A stretch of 64,000 bases of DNA from Paucibacter sp. TC2R-5 (GTDB lineage: Bacteria; Pseudomonadota; Gammaproteobacteria; Burkholderiales; Burkholderiaceae_C), in the NCBI RefSeq assembly GCF_025717605.1, contig NZ_JAJIRQ010000002.1, positions 19,884 to 83,883 on the forward strand. Reading direction: 5' to 3'. The notes below the pieces were generated by a model, which was given only the letters and a program-made list of their open reading frames with translations, was not told the DNA's origin and made no database searches. This document shows positions 56,367 to 64,000 of this stretch, piece by piece. The first letter of the stretch is position 1; each line of letters begins with the position of its first letter. The position numbers were made by a program, and so were the translations under genes.

Positions 56367-57065
56367 TCAAACCGTCTCCAGGCTGACCAGCAAATACACC
56401 GCCGCGATACATGCCCCCAACAATGTCAGGGCAAACAGACGGGTTGCCAAACTGTCTATGGTCGCCGGCACAGCGCTAGGCAACTGTTTGTCGCCGCTGA
56501 TCATCGGCCCGATCAAATCGTTGCGATGCCGCAAGCGGTAGAAGACGATCGCGGCCACATGCAGGCCGACCAAAGCGAACAAGCCCCATTGACCGTAGCT
56601 CTTGTGATACGAGGTCCAGGCCAGACTGAGTTCCCCCGATACAAAACGGATCAAGGGGCCGGTGCTGGCGATTTCGTCGTCGGCAATCAAACCCGAACCC
56701 ACCTGCACCAGCAGCCATGCCAACATGGCCAAGACCGAATAAGCCCCCAGTGGGTTGTGACCGACCTCGAAGTGATCGTCCGCCTTGGGCCGGCCTTGCA
56801 AATAACGCAACAAGGCTGCCGGCGAATAGACAAAGCTGCTAAAACGCGACCAGCGCCCGCCGACCAAGCCCCAGAGAATCCGAAAAGCCACCAGCGCCAG
56901 CACCGCATAGCCCAGTCTCATATGCCAAGCCACGGCATTGCCGCCAACCTTGGCACTGATGACCGAGCCCAAAACACAAATTACCAAAGCCCAATGAAAC
57001 AGCCGTGTCGGCAAGTCCCAAATCCTGACCGGACCCAACAAGTCTTTGCGCACGTTTTTTTGCAT
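56367..57065 (-). CDS. Cytochrome b561-family protein
   Basis: 232 residues from ATG 57065 with GGAG 7 bases upstream. Four membrane segments. Haem-ligand histidines fit the di-haem b561/Ni-hydrogenase b pattern: 'RLFHWALV', 'AWHMRLGY', 'TSYHKSYGQW' and 'VGLHVAAIVF'. It should pass electrons between quinone and a periplasmic c-type cytochrome. The divergent neighbour is such a cytochrome (147-base gap), a common pairing. Confidence 0.85.
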   Translation of the reverse strand: MQKNVRKDLLGPVRIWDLPTRLFHWALVICVLGSVISAKVGGNAVAWHMRLGYAVLALVAFRILWGLVGGRWSRFSSFVYSPAALLRYLQGRPKADDHFEVGHNPLGAYSVLAMLAWLLVQVGSGLIADDEIASTGPLIRFVSGELSLAWTSYHKSYGQWGLFALVGLHVAAIVFYRLRHRNDLIGPMISGDKQLPSAVPATIDSLATRLFALTLLGACIAAVYLLVSLETV

Positions 57066-57212
57066 AACTACTCCGTGGCGTGGTGAGCAACCATAACCCA
57101 AGCGGCACGCCCTGCAAAGATAGAGTTTGCTGTCTACACTGCACCAAGCCGGCGGCTGAACGCGCCGGCTCAACCCGCCAGCTAAAGCACCACCAACCCC
57201 AAGGATGCCAGC

Positions 57213-57671
57213 ATGAAGAGAAAACTCCTGATCGGCCTAACCTGCCTGACCGGCCTCTGCGCAGCCCTGCCCGCCAGCGCGCAGTTCGCCAAGCCAGAAG
57301 ACGCCGTCAAATACCGCAAGGCCGCTTTCACCGTGATGGCCAATCACTTCGGCCGCATTTCCGCGATGGCCCAAGGCAAGGTGCCATTTGACGCTGCCGC
57401 GGCCAGCGCCAATGCCGAAATCGTGGCCACAATGGCCATGCTGCCTTTCTCGGCCTTCCCAGAAGGCACGCATGGCACAGACAAGGGCACACCCAAGGCC
57501 AGCGTGTGGAGCGAGCGCGCCAAGTTTGATGAAGGCGCAAAGGCCCTGCAAGCAGAGTCCGTCAAGCTTGTCGCCGCAGCCAAGTCGAACAATTTAGATG
57601 CGCTGAAGGCAGCTATGGGCAACACAGGCAAGACCTGCAAGTCCTGCCACGACAACTTCCGTAACGAGTGA
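57213..57671 (+). CDS. Cytochrome c-556 / c' family
   Basis: 152 residues. Signal peptide to residue 23 (ALPASA), a four-helix bundle mature part and a single C-terminal haem motif CKSCH (142-146). Start region has AAGGA upstream. The Met in 'YRKAAFTVMANHF' is a plausible sixth ligand (c-556 type). Electron partner of the divergent cytochrome b. Confidence 0.9.
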   Translation: MKRKLLIGLTCLTGLCAALPASAQFAKPEDAVKYRKAAFTVMANHFGRISAMAQGKVPFDAAAASANAEIVATMAMLPFSAFPEGTHGTDKGTPKASVWSERAKFDEGAKALQAESVKLVAAAKSNNLDALKAAMGNTGKTCKSCHDNFRNE

Positions 57672-57698
57672 TTTAGGCGAGCAAAGAACAGGTCGGCT

Positions 57699-58328
57699 TC
57701 AAGGCATGCCGTTGCGGCCATGCATCATGAAGCCCGGCCTTGCCGCCAAACGCTCGCAATAGTCCGCGATGGCGGGCAATTCCGGACGGCCGTGCGCCTC
57801 CAAAGGCGCCATCAACCAACGCTGCGCCGACAAACCCAAGACCACATCCGCCAGGCTGAAGTTATCACCGGCCACAAAGGCGCCGGTCTGTTCCAGGCGC
57901 CGCGCCAGGATTTCGACATGGCGGTTCCAGCCCGCCACGCCGGCGGCCAACAAAGCGGCGTCCTGATGCGCCGGGCTTTGCCGCACCAGACTCATGAAGG
58001 CATAGCGCCATGAGTTATTGAACTCGCCGGCCTGCCAGTCCATCCACTGCTCGACGATGGCGCGCTCTTTAGGTGCTGCCGGCAGCAAATCAAACCGCTG
58101 CTCGCGGGCCGCCAAGTAACGGCATATGCTGTTGGACTCCCACAGCACAAAGTCGCCGTCGATCAAGACCGGCACCATGGCGTTCGGGTTCAAGGCCAGG
58201 AACTCGGGCGCATCGGTCGCTTGGAAGCCGGAGCCCCAGTCCTCACGCTCAAAGTCGAGGCCGAGTTCGGCGCAAGTCCAGAGCACTTTGCGAACGTTAA
58301 TGGAGGTGGCTTTGCCAAGAATTTTCAT
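57699..58328 (-). CDS. Glutathione S-transferase family protein
   Basis: 209 residues. Thioredoxin-fold N-domain with 'ATSINVRKVLWTCAELGLDF', the cis-Pro loop 'NAMVPVLIDGDFVLWESNSI' with glutathione-binding Glu-Ser, then an all-helical C-domain. Ser/Asn at position 9-10 are candidates for activating glutathione. Substrate unknown. Its upstream region contains a 59-bp repeat. Confidence 0.9.
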   Translation of the reverse strand: MKILGKATSINVRKVLWTCAELGLDFEREDWGSGFQATDAPEFLALNPNAMVPVLIDGDFVLWESNSICRYLAAREQRFDLLPAAPKERAIVEQWMDWQAGEFNNSWRYAFMSLVRQSPAHQDAALLAAGVAGWNRHVEILARRLEQTGAFVAGDNFSLADVVLGLSAQRWLMAPLEAHGRPELPAIADYCERLAARPGFMMHGRNGMP

Positions 58329-58354
58329 GATGGTAGGAATGGCTAGGGAATAAC

Positions 58355-58413
58355 AAAAACGCCTTCAACCTGAGGCTGACTCGGCGAAGCCGAGCGCAAC
58401 CCTGCGGGTCGAG
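58355..58413. repeat. Degenerate copy of the cloverleaf repeat
   Basis: About 50 of 59 bases match 58472-58530, 117 bases away. It keeps the hairpins CTCGGC-GAA-GCCGAG and ACCC-TGC-GGGT, but the first hairpin is imperfect and the right outer arm is lost. Lies just upstream of the GST start. Confidence 0.75.
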
Positions 58414-58471
58414 TTCGAGCTCTTCTGGTGATCACCCACTTCGGCTGCGCCGAAATGAGTGCTCCCCGAAG

Positions 58472-58538
58472 AAAAGCGCCTTCAGCCTTCGGCTGACTCG
58501 GCAAAGCCGAGCACGACCCTGCGGGTCGAGGCGCTTTT
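58472..58538. repeat. 67-bp cloverleaf-folding palindromic repeat
   Basis: An outer 10-bp stem (AAAAGCGCCT at 58472-58481 with AGGCGCTTTT at 58529-58538) encloses three perfect hairpins: CAGCC-TTC-GGCTG, CTCGGC-AAA-GCCGAG and GACCC-TGC-GGGTC. The last codons and stop of alaX (58482-58538) are inside it. On the minus strand it ends in a T-rich edge, so it may also terminate alaX. Confidence 0.85.
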
Positions 58539-59228
58539 CTTTTCAATCTTCGTGACGAAGATGGGGCCGATTTCGGCGGTGTTGGCAATATGCGTGCCGC
58601 CACAAGGCTGGAGATCCACGCCTTCGATGTTCAATACCCGCACCCGCCCCATGCCGCGCGGCGGCTGCACACTCATGCTGCGCACCAGACCCGGATTGGC
58701 ATCCAGCTCGGCCTCGCTGATCCAAGCTTGACTGACCGGGTGCGCCCCTTCGACCAAGCGGGCCAGCCCCGCTGTCAACTCTTCCTTGCTCAAGGCCTCG
58801 GTCATGTGAAAGTCCAGCCGCGCATAACTCGGCGTGATTGAGCAACCATCAACCGGATGCGGCACCAGCGCGCACAGCAGATGGGTGGCCGAATGAAAGC
58901 GCATCAAGGCATGGCGGCGCTGCCAGTCCAGGCGGGCCGTCACAGCAAGCCCCGCCTGCAGACCCGCCAGCAAGGCGTCCTGGCCGGGCGCCGGCAGGTG
59001 CAGGATCTCGCCCTCAGCGCCCTCTCCCTTGCCCTTGCGGGTGTCGGCAATGGCGATCACTCGGCCATCGGCCAAGAGCAGCTCGCCCGCATCGCCAGCC
59101 TGCCCGCCACCCAAGGGATAAAACACCGTCCGATCCAGGAGCAGGCCGCGCTCATCGATGCGCAGCAGTCTGGCTGCACATTCGCGCAAGGTGGAGTCCT
59201 CTCGAAACAGCTCTTCGGTTTGCGCCAT
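58482..59228 (-). CDS. alaX: Alanyl-tRNA editing protein AlaX
   Basis: 248 residues. The zinc ligands of the editing domain are seen in 'FHSATHLLCALV' (HxxxH) and 'QPCGGTHIANTAEIG' (CxxxH), with the GGGQ segment 'YPLGGGQAGDAGEL'. It hydrolyses mischarged Ser- or Gly-tRNA(Ala). The final about 18 residues (SASTRRVVLGFAESAEG) are encoded by the cloverleaf repeat, although the RRV segment still resembles the family end. Followed upstream by VOC (13 bases). Confidence 0.9.
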   Translation of the reverse strand: MAQTEELFREDSTLRECAARLLRIDERGLLLDRTVFYPLGGGQAGDAGELLLADGRVIAIADTRKGKGEGAEGEILHLPAPGQDALLAGLQAGLAVTARLDWQRRHALMRFHSATHLLCALVPHPVDGCSITPSYARLDFHMTEALSKEELTAGLARLVEGAHPVSQAWISEAELDANPGLVRSMSVQPPRGMGRVRVLNIEGVDLQPCGGTHIANTAEIGPIFVTKIEKKSASTRRVVLGFAESAEG

Positions 59229-59241
59229 CGTTGTTCAACCT

Positions 59242-59976
59242 TTAAGTCATCAATTGCAGCGAAACAAGCCCCAATGGCGTCTGCAGCTGAGCGTGCACAT
59301 GCGCCTCTCCGGTCTCGACAAGCAAACCCGCCAGCAGCGCCGGCTGCGGCAAGCTCAGCTCGAATTTGCACAGGTTCACAGTCGCGCCGGCTAGCCCATC
59401 TGCCGGATGCACCTCGCCCCACTCGATCAGCAAAGGCAAAGCACCGCTCGAGAGCCGCTTGCCGTCACGCCGCAAAGCGATACGCCAGCGCAACTCGCCG
59501 AGCGGCGTCATGCGCGATGCCGCGACCGCCTCGCCCGCATCAACGCCCTGCTCACGCCAATGATTCAGTTGCGCGTCCAGATCGCCGTCAACCCTGGCCA
59601 CCCAATGAATCAGGCCTGGCCCCTCGACCCGCAAACGCTCTTGCAAAGCCGGCGAATCGAGATCGAACCAGCGCGCCCGCCCGGGCGGCGGAGCATCCGG
59701 ATCGATGGCGATGATCTCCAGATAACAGCGCGGGAAGGCCGGCCCACTCAGATTCAGCAAACGGTTATGCGTCCCCATCAAGCCATGCTTGCCGCCGCCA
59801 ACAGGCCTCACCCCCAAGGTCGCCTCGCACCAGGCTTCGCCCTCGGCCAAGCTGGCAGCGCCAATCACCAGATGGTCGAGCAGTACTGAGCGCCCCCAGG
59901 CCGACGGGATACGTCGTCCGCCCCCCGAGGGGGTCAAGAAAGGTCGGGGTGGCCCATCCCTTTCTTGTGCACTCAC
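59242..59976 (-). CDS. VOC family protein (glyoxalase-like, PF13468-type)
   Basis: 244 residues with the GTG at 59976, which overlaps the PhzF stop (GTGA). The domain begins at 'LLDHLVIGAASLAEGEAW' (about 32), so the first 30 residues may be an added non-conserved leader; no ATG or GTG closer to it exists. Core motifs 'GGKHGLMGTHNRLLNL', 'CYLEIIAID' and 'GLIHWVARV' fit metal-dependent VOC proteins. Enzyme activity unknown. The leader codons are derived from a palindromic repeat (CCCCCTCGGGGGG). Confidence 0.75.
   Translation of the reverse strand: MSAQERDGPPRPFLTPSGGGRRIPSAWGRSVLLDHLVIGAASLAEGEAWCEATLGVRPVGGGKHGLMGTHNRLLNLSGPAFPRCYLEIIAIDPDAPPPGRARWFDLDSPALQERLRVEGPGLIHWVARVDGDLDAQLNHWREQGVDAGEAVAASRMTPLGELRWRIALRRDGKRLSSGALPLLIEWGEVHPADGLAGATVNLCKFELSLPQPALLAGLLVETGEAHVHAQLQTPLGLVSLQLMT
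59935..59967. repeat. Inverted repeat near the VOC start
   Basis: Arms CAAGAAAGG and CCTTTCTTG, 9 bp, with a 15-base spacer. It sits in the codons for the VOC leader. The word TTTCTTGTGC on its right side is shared with the palindrome at 1419-1448. Confidence 0.6.
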
Positions 59977-60830
59977 AGCCGCACTTCTCCGTTGATCATC
60001 GGCGTTACGTCACCGCCTATCCAGACGTCGGCACCACTGCGCTGAACATGGATGCGCCCAGCGCGCCCGAGCATCTTGCCCTGCGCCACCACATAGTTGT
60101 CGCTGCACAAGCCGGCTTCGAGCATCCACAGCGCCAGGCCGGCATTCAAGCTGCCGGTGACCGGATCTTCGGGCACGCCCATGCCGGGCACAAAGGCGCG
60201 CACCTCGAACTGCTGTTTAGAGCCACTCGGGTAGGCGCCGACGACGCCGAGTTCGATGCCGGCCATGGCGTTGAAGTCTGGCGTTAAGGCCAAGACCGCC
60301 TCGGCGCTCTTCAGCCGGGCCGCAATCCAGGGTGGGCCGTTGTCCACCCACACCACATCCAGCACCTCTTCGGCGGCCAAACGCAGCGAGCGCAAAACCT
60401 GCTCATGCAGCGCGGCCGACACCGGGCCACCACGGCGCAGCGGTGGTGCCGCAAAGGCGAGCCGCTCCTTGCCACTGCGTTCAACCACGCGCTTGATGCG
60501 CACCAGGCCGATGCCACATTGCTGCAGCAACTCGCCCTTGTTGCGTGGCATGCCGCCAGCCGCCAGCCAGCAATGCGCCGAACCCAGCGTCGGATGACCG
60601 GCAAAGGGCAGTTCGCCTCCGGGCGTGAAGATACGCACGCGGTAATCGGCTTGAGGGTCGGTCGGCGGCAACAAAAACGTCGTTTCCGACAAATTGGTCC
60701 AGCGGGCAAAGCTGGCCATCGCCGCGTCACTCAGTCCCTCGGCGTCTATCACCACCGCCAAGGGATTGCCCAACAAGGGCATGGCGGTAAAAACATCAAC
60801 CTGCGCGAATCGTCTGGTCTGCAAACTCAT
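59973..60830 (-). CDS. PhzF family isomerase
   Basis: 285 residues. PhzF-type start 'FAQVDVFTAMPLLGNPLAVV', catalytic Glu in 'NLSETTFLLPP', and 'IFTPGGELPFAGHPTLGSAH' second-half motif (split: IFTPGGELPFAGHP, TLGSAH). Fold is a diaminopimelate-epimerase-like double domain. Most members have unknown substrates; no phenazine genes are nearby. Its ATG overlaps the aminotransferase stop by 4 bases. Confidence 0.85.
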   Translation of the reverse strand: MSLQTRRFAQVDVFTAMPLLGNPLAVVIDAEGLSDAAMASFARWTNLSETTFLLPPTDPQADYRVRIFTPGGELPFAGHPTLGSAHCWLAAGGMPRNKGELLQQCGIGLVRIKRVVERSGKERLAFAAPPLRRGGPVSAALHEQVLRSLRLAAEEVLDVVWVDNGPPWIAARLKSAEAVLALTPDFNAMAGIELGVVGAYPSGSKQQFEVRAFVPGMGVPEDPVTGSLNAGLALWMLEAGLCSDNYVVAQGKMLGRAGRIHVQRSGADVWIGGDVTPMINGEVRL

Positions 60831-62038
60831 GGCGCTGATTCGGCACCGATATCATCCAGTGCAGCCCGCAAAACCCGACCGAGTATGGCAACGCCCTCTT
60901 CGATCTGCGGCGGCGTCAAGGTCACGAAGGACAAACGCATCGCGCGCGGGTCCGGCGTATGGGCATAGAAGGCCGCGCCGGGCACGAAGGCGATGCCCGC
61001 GTCAACCGCCTTGGGCAGCAAGTCCATCGCGTTCAAGCCCTCGGGCAGGCGGATCCAGAAGAACATGCCGCCCTTTGGCATTTGCCATTCGCAGCCCGGC
61101 GGCAGATGTTTCTTCAGCCCCTCGGCCATCGCGTCGCGGTTGGCCTTGTAACGGGCGCGGATCTTGGGCACATGCTCGTCCAGGAAACCGTTGCGCACCA
61201 CCTCGTAAACAACACGCTGATTGAAGCCCGGCGTGTGCAAGTCGGCCGCTTGCTTGGCCTGCAAGAGCTTGGGATACAGCTCGGGCGGCGCGATCATGAA
61301 GCCCAGACGGAAACCCGGCGTCAAGACCTTGCTGAAGGAGCCAAGATAGATCACACCTTCGGGCCACATCGAGGCCAGCGATGGCAGCGGCGGCTCATCA
61401 AACCAAAGGTCACCGTAAGGGTTGTCTTCAATGATGGGCACACCGGCGGCCTTGGCCGCAGCGACCGCTGCTTGGCGCCGCTCCAAGCTCATCACGCGGC
61501 CGGTTGGGTTTTGATAATTGGGCAACAAATAGGCGAAGCGCGTGCCGGGCGCATCATGCGGCAGCTTGGCGATGGCAGCCGGGTCGACGCCTTGCTCGTC
61601 GCTGTCCAAGCTGGTGAAGATGGGCTCGAACGGCGTAAAGGCCTGCAGCGCTCCCAGATAGGTGGGCGTCTCGACGGCCACCGGTGCGCCGGCGTCACAC
61701 AGAATTTTGCCCACCAGATCCAGGCCTTGTTGTGAGCCACTGGTGATCAACACCTGATCGGGCGTGACCTGCATGCCCAGACTCTGCACCCGTTGCGCCA
61801 CCCATTCGCGTAGCGGCGCGAAACCCTCGCTGGCCGCGTATTGCAGTGCTTCTTTGGGGTTCTCGGTCAGCACCCGGTCACAAGCCGCTTTCAGCTCCGC
61901 CACAGGAAAGGTATCGGCCGAGGGCAGGCCACCGGCCATCGACAAGATGCCGGGCTTTTCGGTGACCTTGAGGATTTCGCGAATGATCGAGGGGTTCATG
62001 CGGGCGGCACGCCGCGCTTGGGTCCAGACTGAGCTCAT
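60827..62038 (-). CDS. PLP-dependent aminotransferase (2-aminoadipate/LysN-like)
   Basis: 403 residues. Fold-type I with 'ITSGSQQGLDLVGKILCDAG', 'LPNYQNPTGRVMSLERR', and Schiff-base lysine in 'LGSFSKVLTPGFRLGFMI'. Resembles LysN and AAT-type MocR-derived aminotransferases. It overlaps phzF, so they are an operon; the LysE-type exporter upstream suggests amino-acid metabolism or export. Confidence 0.85.
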   Translation of the reverse strand: MSSVWTQARRAARMNPSIIREILKVTEKPGILSMAGGLPSADTFPVAELKAACDRVLTENPKEALQYAASEGFAPLREWVAQRVQSLGMQVTPDQVLITSGSQQGLDLVGKILCDAGAPVAVETPTYLGALQAFTPFEPIFTSLDSDEQGVDPAAIAKLPHDAPGTRFAYLLPNYQNPTGRVMSLERRQAAVAAAKAAGVPIIEDNPYGDLWFDEPPLPSLASMWPEGVIYLGSFSKVLTPGFRLGFMIAPPELYPKLLQAKQAADLHTPGFNQRVVYEVVRNGFLDEHVPKIRARYKANRDAMAEGLKKHLPPGCEWQMPKGGMFFWIRLPEGLNAMDLLPKAVDAGIAFVPGAAFYAHTPDPRAMRLSFVTLTPPQIEEGVAILGRVLRAALDDIGAESAP

Positions 62039-62076
62039 GGGTGTCTCGCTTGATGTTTGCGGCTAAAAATTGCCGG

Positions 62077-62787
62077 CTAAGCCGACGTTGTACCACCCAA
62101 CATCCAATCGACCGCCGCCTTGGCATGCAGGGCGGTGCCGTCGAACAAGGGCGTTTGGCTGTCGACGGACGGATCCAGCAACAAACAAATTTCGGTGCAC
62201 CCCAGGACCACGCCTTCGGCGCCGGCTGCGCTCAAATGCTGGGCGATGCGCTGAAAGCGAGCGCGTGAAGTGTCGAGAATCTGCCCCCGGCACAGCTCCT
62301 CGAAGATCACACGGTGAACCTCGTCGCGGTCCTCGGGGCCGGGCACGATCAGCTCGATCCCATGCCTATCCTGCATGCGGCCACGGTAAAAATCTTGCTC
62401 CATCGTGTAGCGGGTAGCCAACAAACCGGCCCGTTTGATGCCGGCAGCCTTCAGCGCAGCCGCGGTCGCGTCAACGATATGGATCAAAGGCAGGCCGCTC
62501 AAGCGTTCGACCTCGTCGGCCACCTTGTGCATGGTGTTGGTCGCGATCAACAGACCCTGGGCACCGGCCGCCTTCAGCCCGCGCCCGGCCTCACCGAGCA
62601 TTTGGCCGGCCGCGGCCCAGTCGCCGGCACGCTGCAGCGCCTCAATCTCGGCGAAGTCAACGCTGCGCAGAATCAAATCGGCGCTGTGCAGTCCACCCAG
62701 CCTGGCTGCCACGTCCTGGTTCAGCAGTTTGTATAAATGAGCGGTCGACTCCCAACTCATGCCACCCAGAATCCCCAAGGTCTTCAT
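62077..62787 (-). CDS. ygeA: Broad-specificity amino-acid racemase, YgeA-like
   Basis: 236 residues. Aspartate/glutamate racemase fold; matches E. coli YgeA through 'LGGMSWESTAHLYKLLNQ', 'ATNTMHKVADEVERLSG', 'RYTMEQDFYRGRMQ' and 'GVVLGCTEICLLL'. As in YgeA, the first catalytic position is Thr (NTM) and the second is Cys in GCTE. It racemises homoserine and other non-canonical amino acids in E. coli. Downstream of lysE in the same direction, 3 bases apart. Confidence 0.85.
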   Translation of the reverse strand: MKTLGILGGMSWESTAHLYKLLNQDVAARLGGLHSADLILRSVDFAEIEALQRAGDWAAAGQMLGEAGRGLKAAGAQGLLIATNTMHKVADEVERLSGLPLIHIVDATAAALKAAGIKRAGLLATRYTMEQDFYRGRMQDRHGIELIVPGPEDRDEVHRVIFEELCRGQILDTSRARFQRIAQHLSAAGAEGVVLGCTEICLLLDPSVDSQTPLFDGTALHAKAAVDWMLGGTTSA

Positions 62788-62790
62788 TTC

Positions 62791-63408
62791 TCAAGCTCCC
62801 AACATCGGCCAGATGCTGGCCAGCAATGACAAGGCCATCACCGCATTGAAGGCTCGGCGGCGCGAGGGCTCAGCCAGGAATCGGCTCAGCTTGGCGCCCG
62901 CCAAGGCCCACAAACCCACACAAGGCGCATTGACCAGCGCGCAGACCAAGGCCAGGCCCAGCATCGCCGTCCAGCCGCCGCCCGGCGCCGTGAAGCCCGC
63001 CACTGCGCCGATCGCAATCATCCAGGCCTTGGGATTGACCCACTGAAAAGCCGCCGCGCCCCAAAAGCCCATCAAGCCCGCCGCCGCTGGGCTGGCTTGA
63101 TCACCATCAACCTCAGTCGGAGCCTCGGCATGCCAAAGCTTCCAAGCCAACCACACCATATAGGCGACGCCGAGCACCTTCAAAGCCAAATAGAGTTGCG
63201 GCCACTGCTGCAGCAGCGCGCCCAGCCCCAGCCCAGCCGCCAACAACAAGACCATCAAACCGATGCTGATGCCGGCGATATGCGGCAGCGTCTTTTTGAA
63301 GCCGTGATTCACACCCGAGGCCAGCAACATCATATTGTTGGGGCCCGGCGTGATCGAGGTGACCGTGGCAAACGCCATCACGGCCAAAAGAGTGGGCAAG
63401 GTCATCAT
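62791..63408 (-). CDS. LysE/RhtB family amino-acid exporter
   Basis: 205 residues from the first of two adjacent ATGs (63408), with GGAGGG 8 bases upstream. Six membrane segments; N-terminal signature 'SITPGPNNMMLLASGVNHGF', and 'FQWVNPKAWMIAIGAVA'. Exports amino acids such as Lys, Arg or homoserine. With the racemase, aminotransferase and the divergent MocR regulator it forms a plausible amino-acid module. The ATG is 106 bases from the regulator ATG. Confidence 0.9.
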   Translation of the reverse strand: MMTLPTLLAVMAFATVTSITPGPNNMMLLASGVNHGFKKTLPHIAGISIGLMVLLLAAGLGLGALLQQWPQLYLALKVLGVAYMVWLAWKLWHAEAPTEVDGDQASPAAAGLMGFWGAAAFQWVNPKAWMIAIGAVAGFTAPGGGWTAMLGLALVCALVNAPCVGLWALAGAKLSRFLAEPSRRRAFNAVMALSLLASIWPMLGA

Positions 63409-63462
63409 CGTGGCAGCCCTCCGGCCAACTGAAAGAAGGGACCCAGTATCCCGCCCATAACC

Positions 63463-63507
63463 AATACAGCTGCAGTACACTTTTGCAGACAATTCATTCA
63501 TCTGTAT
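63463..63507. promoter_or_regulatory. Candidate MocR operator between lysE and the regulator
   Basis: The gap 63409-63514 has AATACAG (63463-63469) and its partial inverse CTGTAT (63502-63507), flanking a CTGCAG word. This is a plausible binding region for the divergent MocR regulator, but arms are short. Confidence 0.3.
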
Positions 63508-63514
63508 CGGCAAA

Positions 63515-64000
63515 ATGACCTACACAGAAAGCCCGCAGCACGGACCGAAGCCCGGCCCACAGAGCATGCCGCTCATACGCAAAGCCAGCCAACCGCTGGC
63601 GCAGCAGCTGGCCGAGCGCTTTGCCGAGCGCATCCAGCAGCGCCTGCTTTTGCCCGGTGCGCGCCTGCCCTCGGTGCGGGAATGCGCGCGCCATCACGGC
63701 GTCAGCCCCTACACCGTGGTGGCGGCCTACGACCAACTGCTGGCCAGCGGCCTGCTGGAAGCACGCAAGCAACGCGGCTTTTTTGTTCGCGAGCGCCAAG
63801 CCGGGGCGACCAGTCGCCAGCCCACGCAGCCCGCGCCGCAATCGGTGCCGGTGGACGCCACCGCCTTGATACGCGGCATGTTCCTGGCCGATGCCAAGCG
63901 CGCACCGGGCCTGGGCACCTTGCCGGCGGAATGGCTGGATCTGCCCATGCTGCAAGCGGCCATGCGCCAAGTGCTCAAGGCCGGCGGCGGCAGCGAACAA
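63515..64000 (+). CDS. MocR family GntR-HTH/aminotransferase regulator, cut by window end
   Basis: The first 162 residues are visible. Residues about 18-95 form a GntR-type winged helix: 'PLAQQLAERFAERIQQRLLLPGARLPSVRECARHHGVSP' begins it (seen as PGARLPSVRECARHHGVSP), then 'YTVVAAYDQLLASGLLEARKQRGFFV'-like wing (ASGLLEARKQRGFFVRE). The following linker leads into 'GLGTLPAEWLDLPMLQAAMR', where a fold-type I aminotransferase domain starts. Such regulators sense PLP-linked amino acids and often control a divergent LysE-type or aminotransferase gene, as here. Confidence 0.85.
   Translation, partial: MTYTESPQHGPKPGPQSMPLIRKASQPLAQQLAERFAERIQQRLLLPGARLPSVRECARHHGVSPYTVVAAYDQLLASGLLEARKQRGFFVRERQAGATSRQPTQPAPQSVPVDATALIRGMFLADAKRAPGLGTLPAEWLDLPMLQAAMRQVLKAGGGSEQ

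Overview
The window is GC-rich chromosomal DNA from a betaproteobacterium, most likely order Burkholderiales (Roseateles/Paucibacter/Kinneretia-like). This is inferred from gene content and protein style: the urtABCDE urea transporter with ureD, a hemE-priA pair near a complete atpIBEFHAGDC operon, LemA/TPM genes, and an LRR-protein kinase. No database search was run. No rRNA, tRNA, CRISPR array, phage or intact insertion sequence was seen.

Layout. 1-1013 is an AT-richer accessory pair (DUF488 + DUF4326), followed by a gene-free 0.5 kb with a perfect 30-bp palindrome and an orphan VgrG-tip-like gene. 2025-8687 is the urea ABC transporter, interrupted by a 143-bp inverted-repeat element, with a lone convergent ureD. 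8926-17618 is a mixed stretch: two secreted or anchored hydrolases, the tRNA acp3U transferase TapT, a MalT/LuxR-type ATPase regulator, an LRR kinase and an AraC regulator with a 22-bp-spaced direct-repeat operator candidate.

17913-25470 is the most unusual region. Five consecutive Sec-exported proteins carry a motif resembling bacteriocin double-glycine leaders directly after the signal peptide. They are followed by an exported stand-alone C39-type cysteine peptidase with Cys/His/Asp and oxyanion Gln, an outer-membrane barrel, a FadL/OmpP1-type barrel and a DUF2059 protein. I propose that this is a surface-protein export/maturation system in which the C39 protein cleaves the tandem substrates in the periplasm; it resembles what I remember of the poorly characterised Fil cluster of Acinetobacter.

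25480-27545 is a pseudouridine catabolic pair (psuK with an N-terminal HTH, then psuG) behind a perfect 11-bp inverted-repeat operator. 27563-32573 holds a MOSC protein and an RND pump without an outer-membrane partner. 32570-36277 (minus) is a four-gene operon with every junction overlapping by 4 bp: ArnT-like GT39, GT2, GtrA-like and ChbG/NaxD-like deacetylase. This is the gene set expected for amino-sugar decoration of lipid A. 36546-38572 is a secreted protein with an internal duplication plus a membrane-bound AraC regulator.

38688-47216 holds priA, hemE (separated by an AT-richer gap with DnaA-box-like sites), an exported ATP-dependent DNA ligase, lemA with two TPM proteins, a PPK2 polyphosphate kinase and a hexose-6-phosphate mutarotase. 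47335-54702 is the complete F1Fo ATP synthase operon on the minus strand, ending in a strong intrinsic terminator. 54828-64000 carries small metabolic genes: SMP-30, GNAT, a diverging cytochrome b561/cytochrome c-556 pair, a GST, AlaX whose 3' end lies inside a cloverleaf-folding repeat, and a block of VOC, PhzF, aminotransferase, YgeA-type racemase and LysE exporter genes beside a MocR-type regulator cut by the window end.
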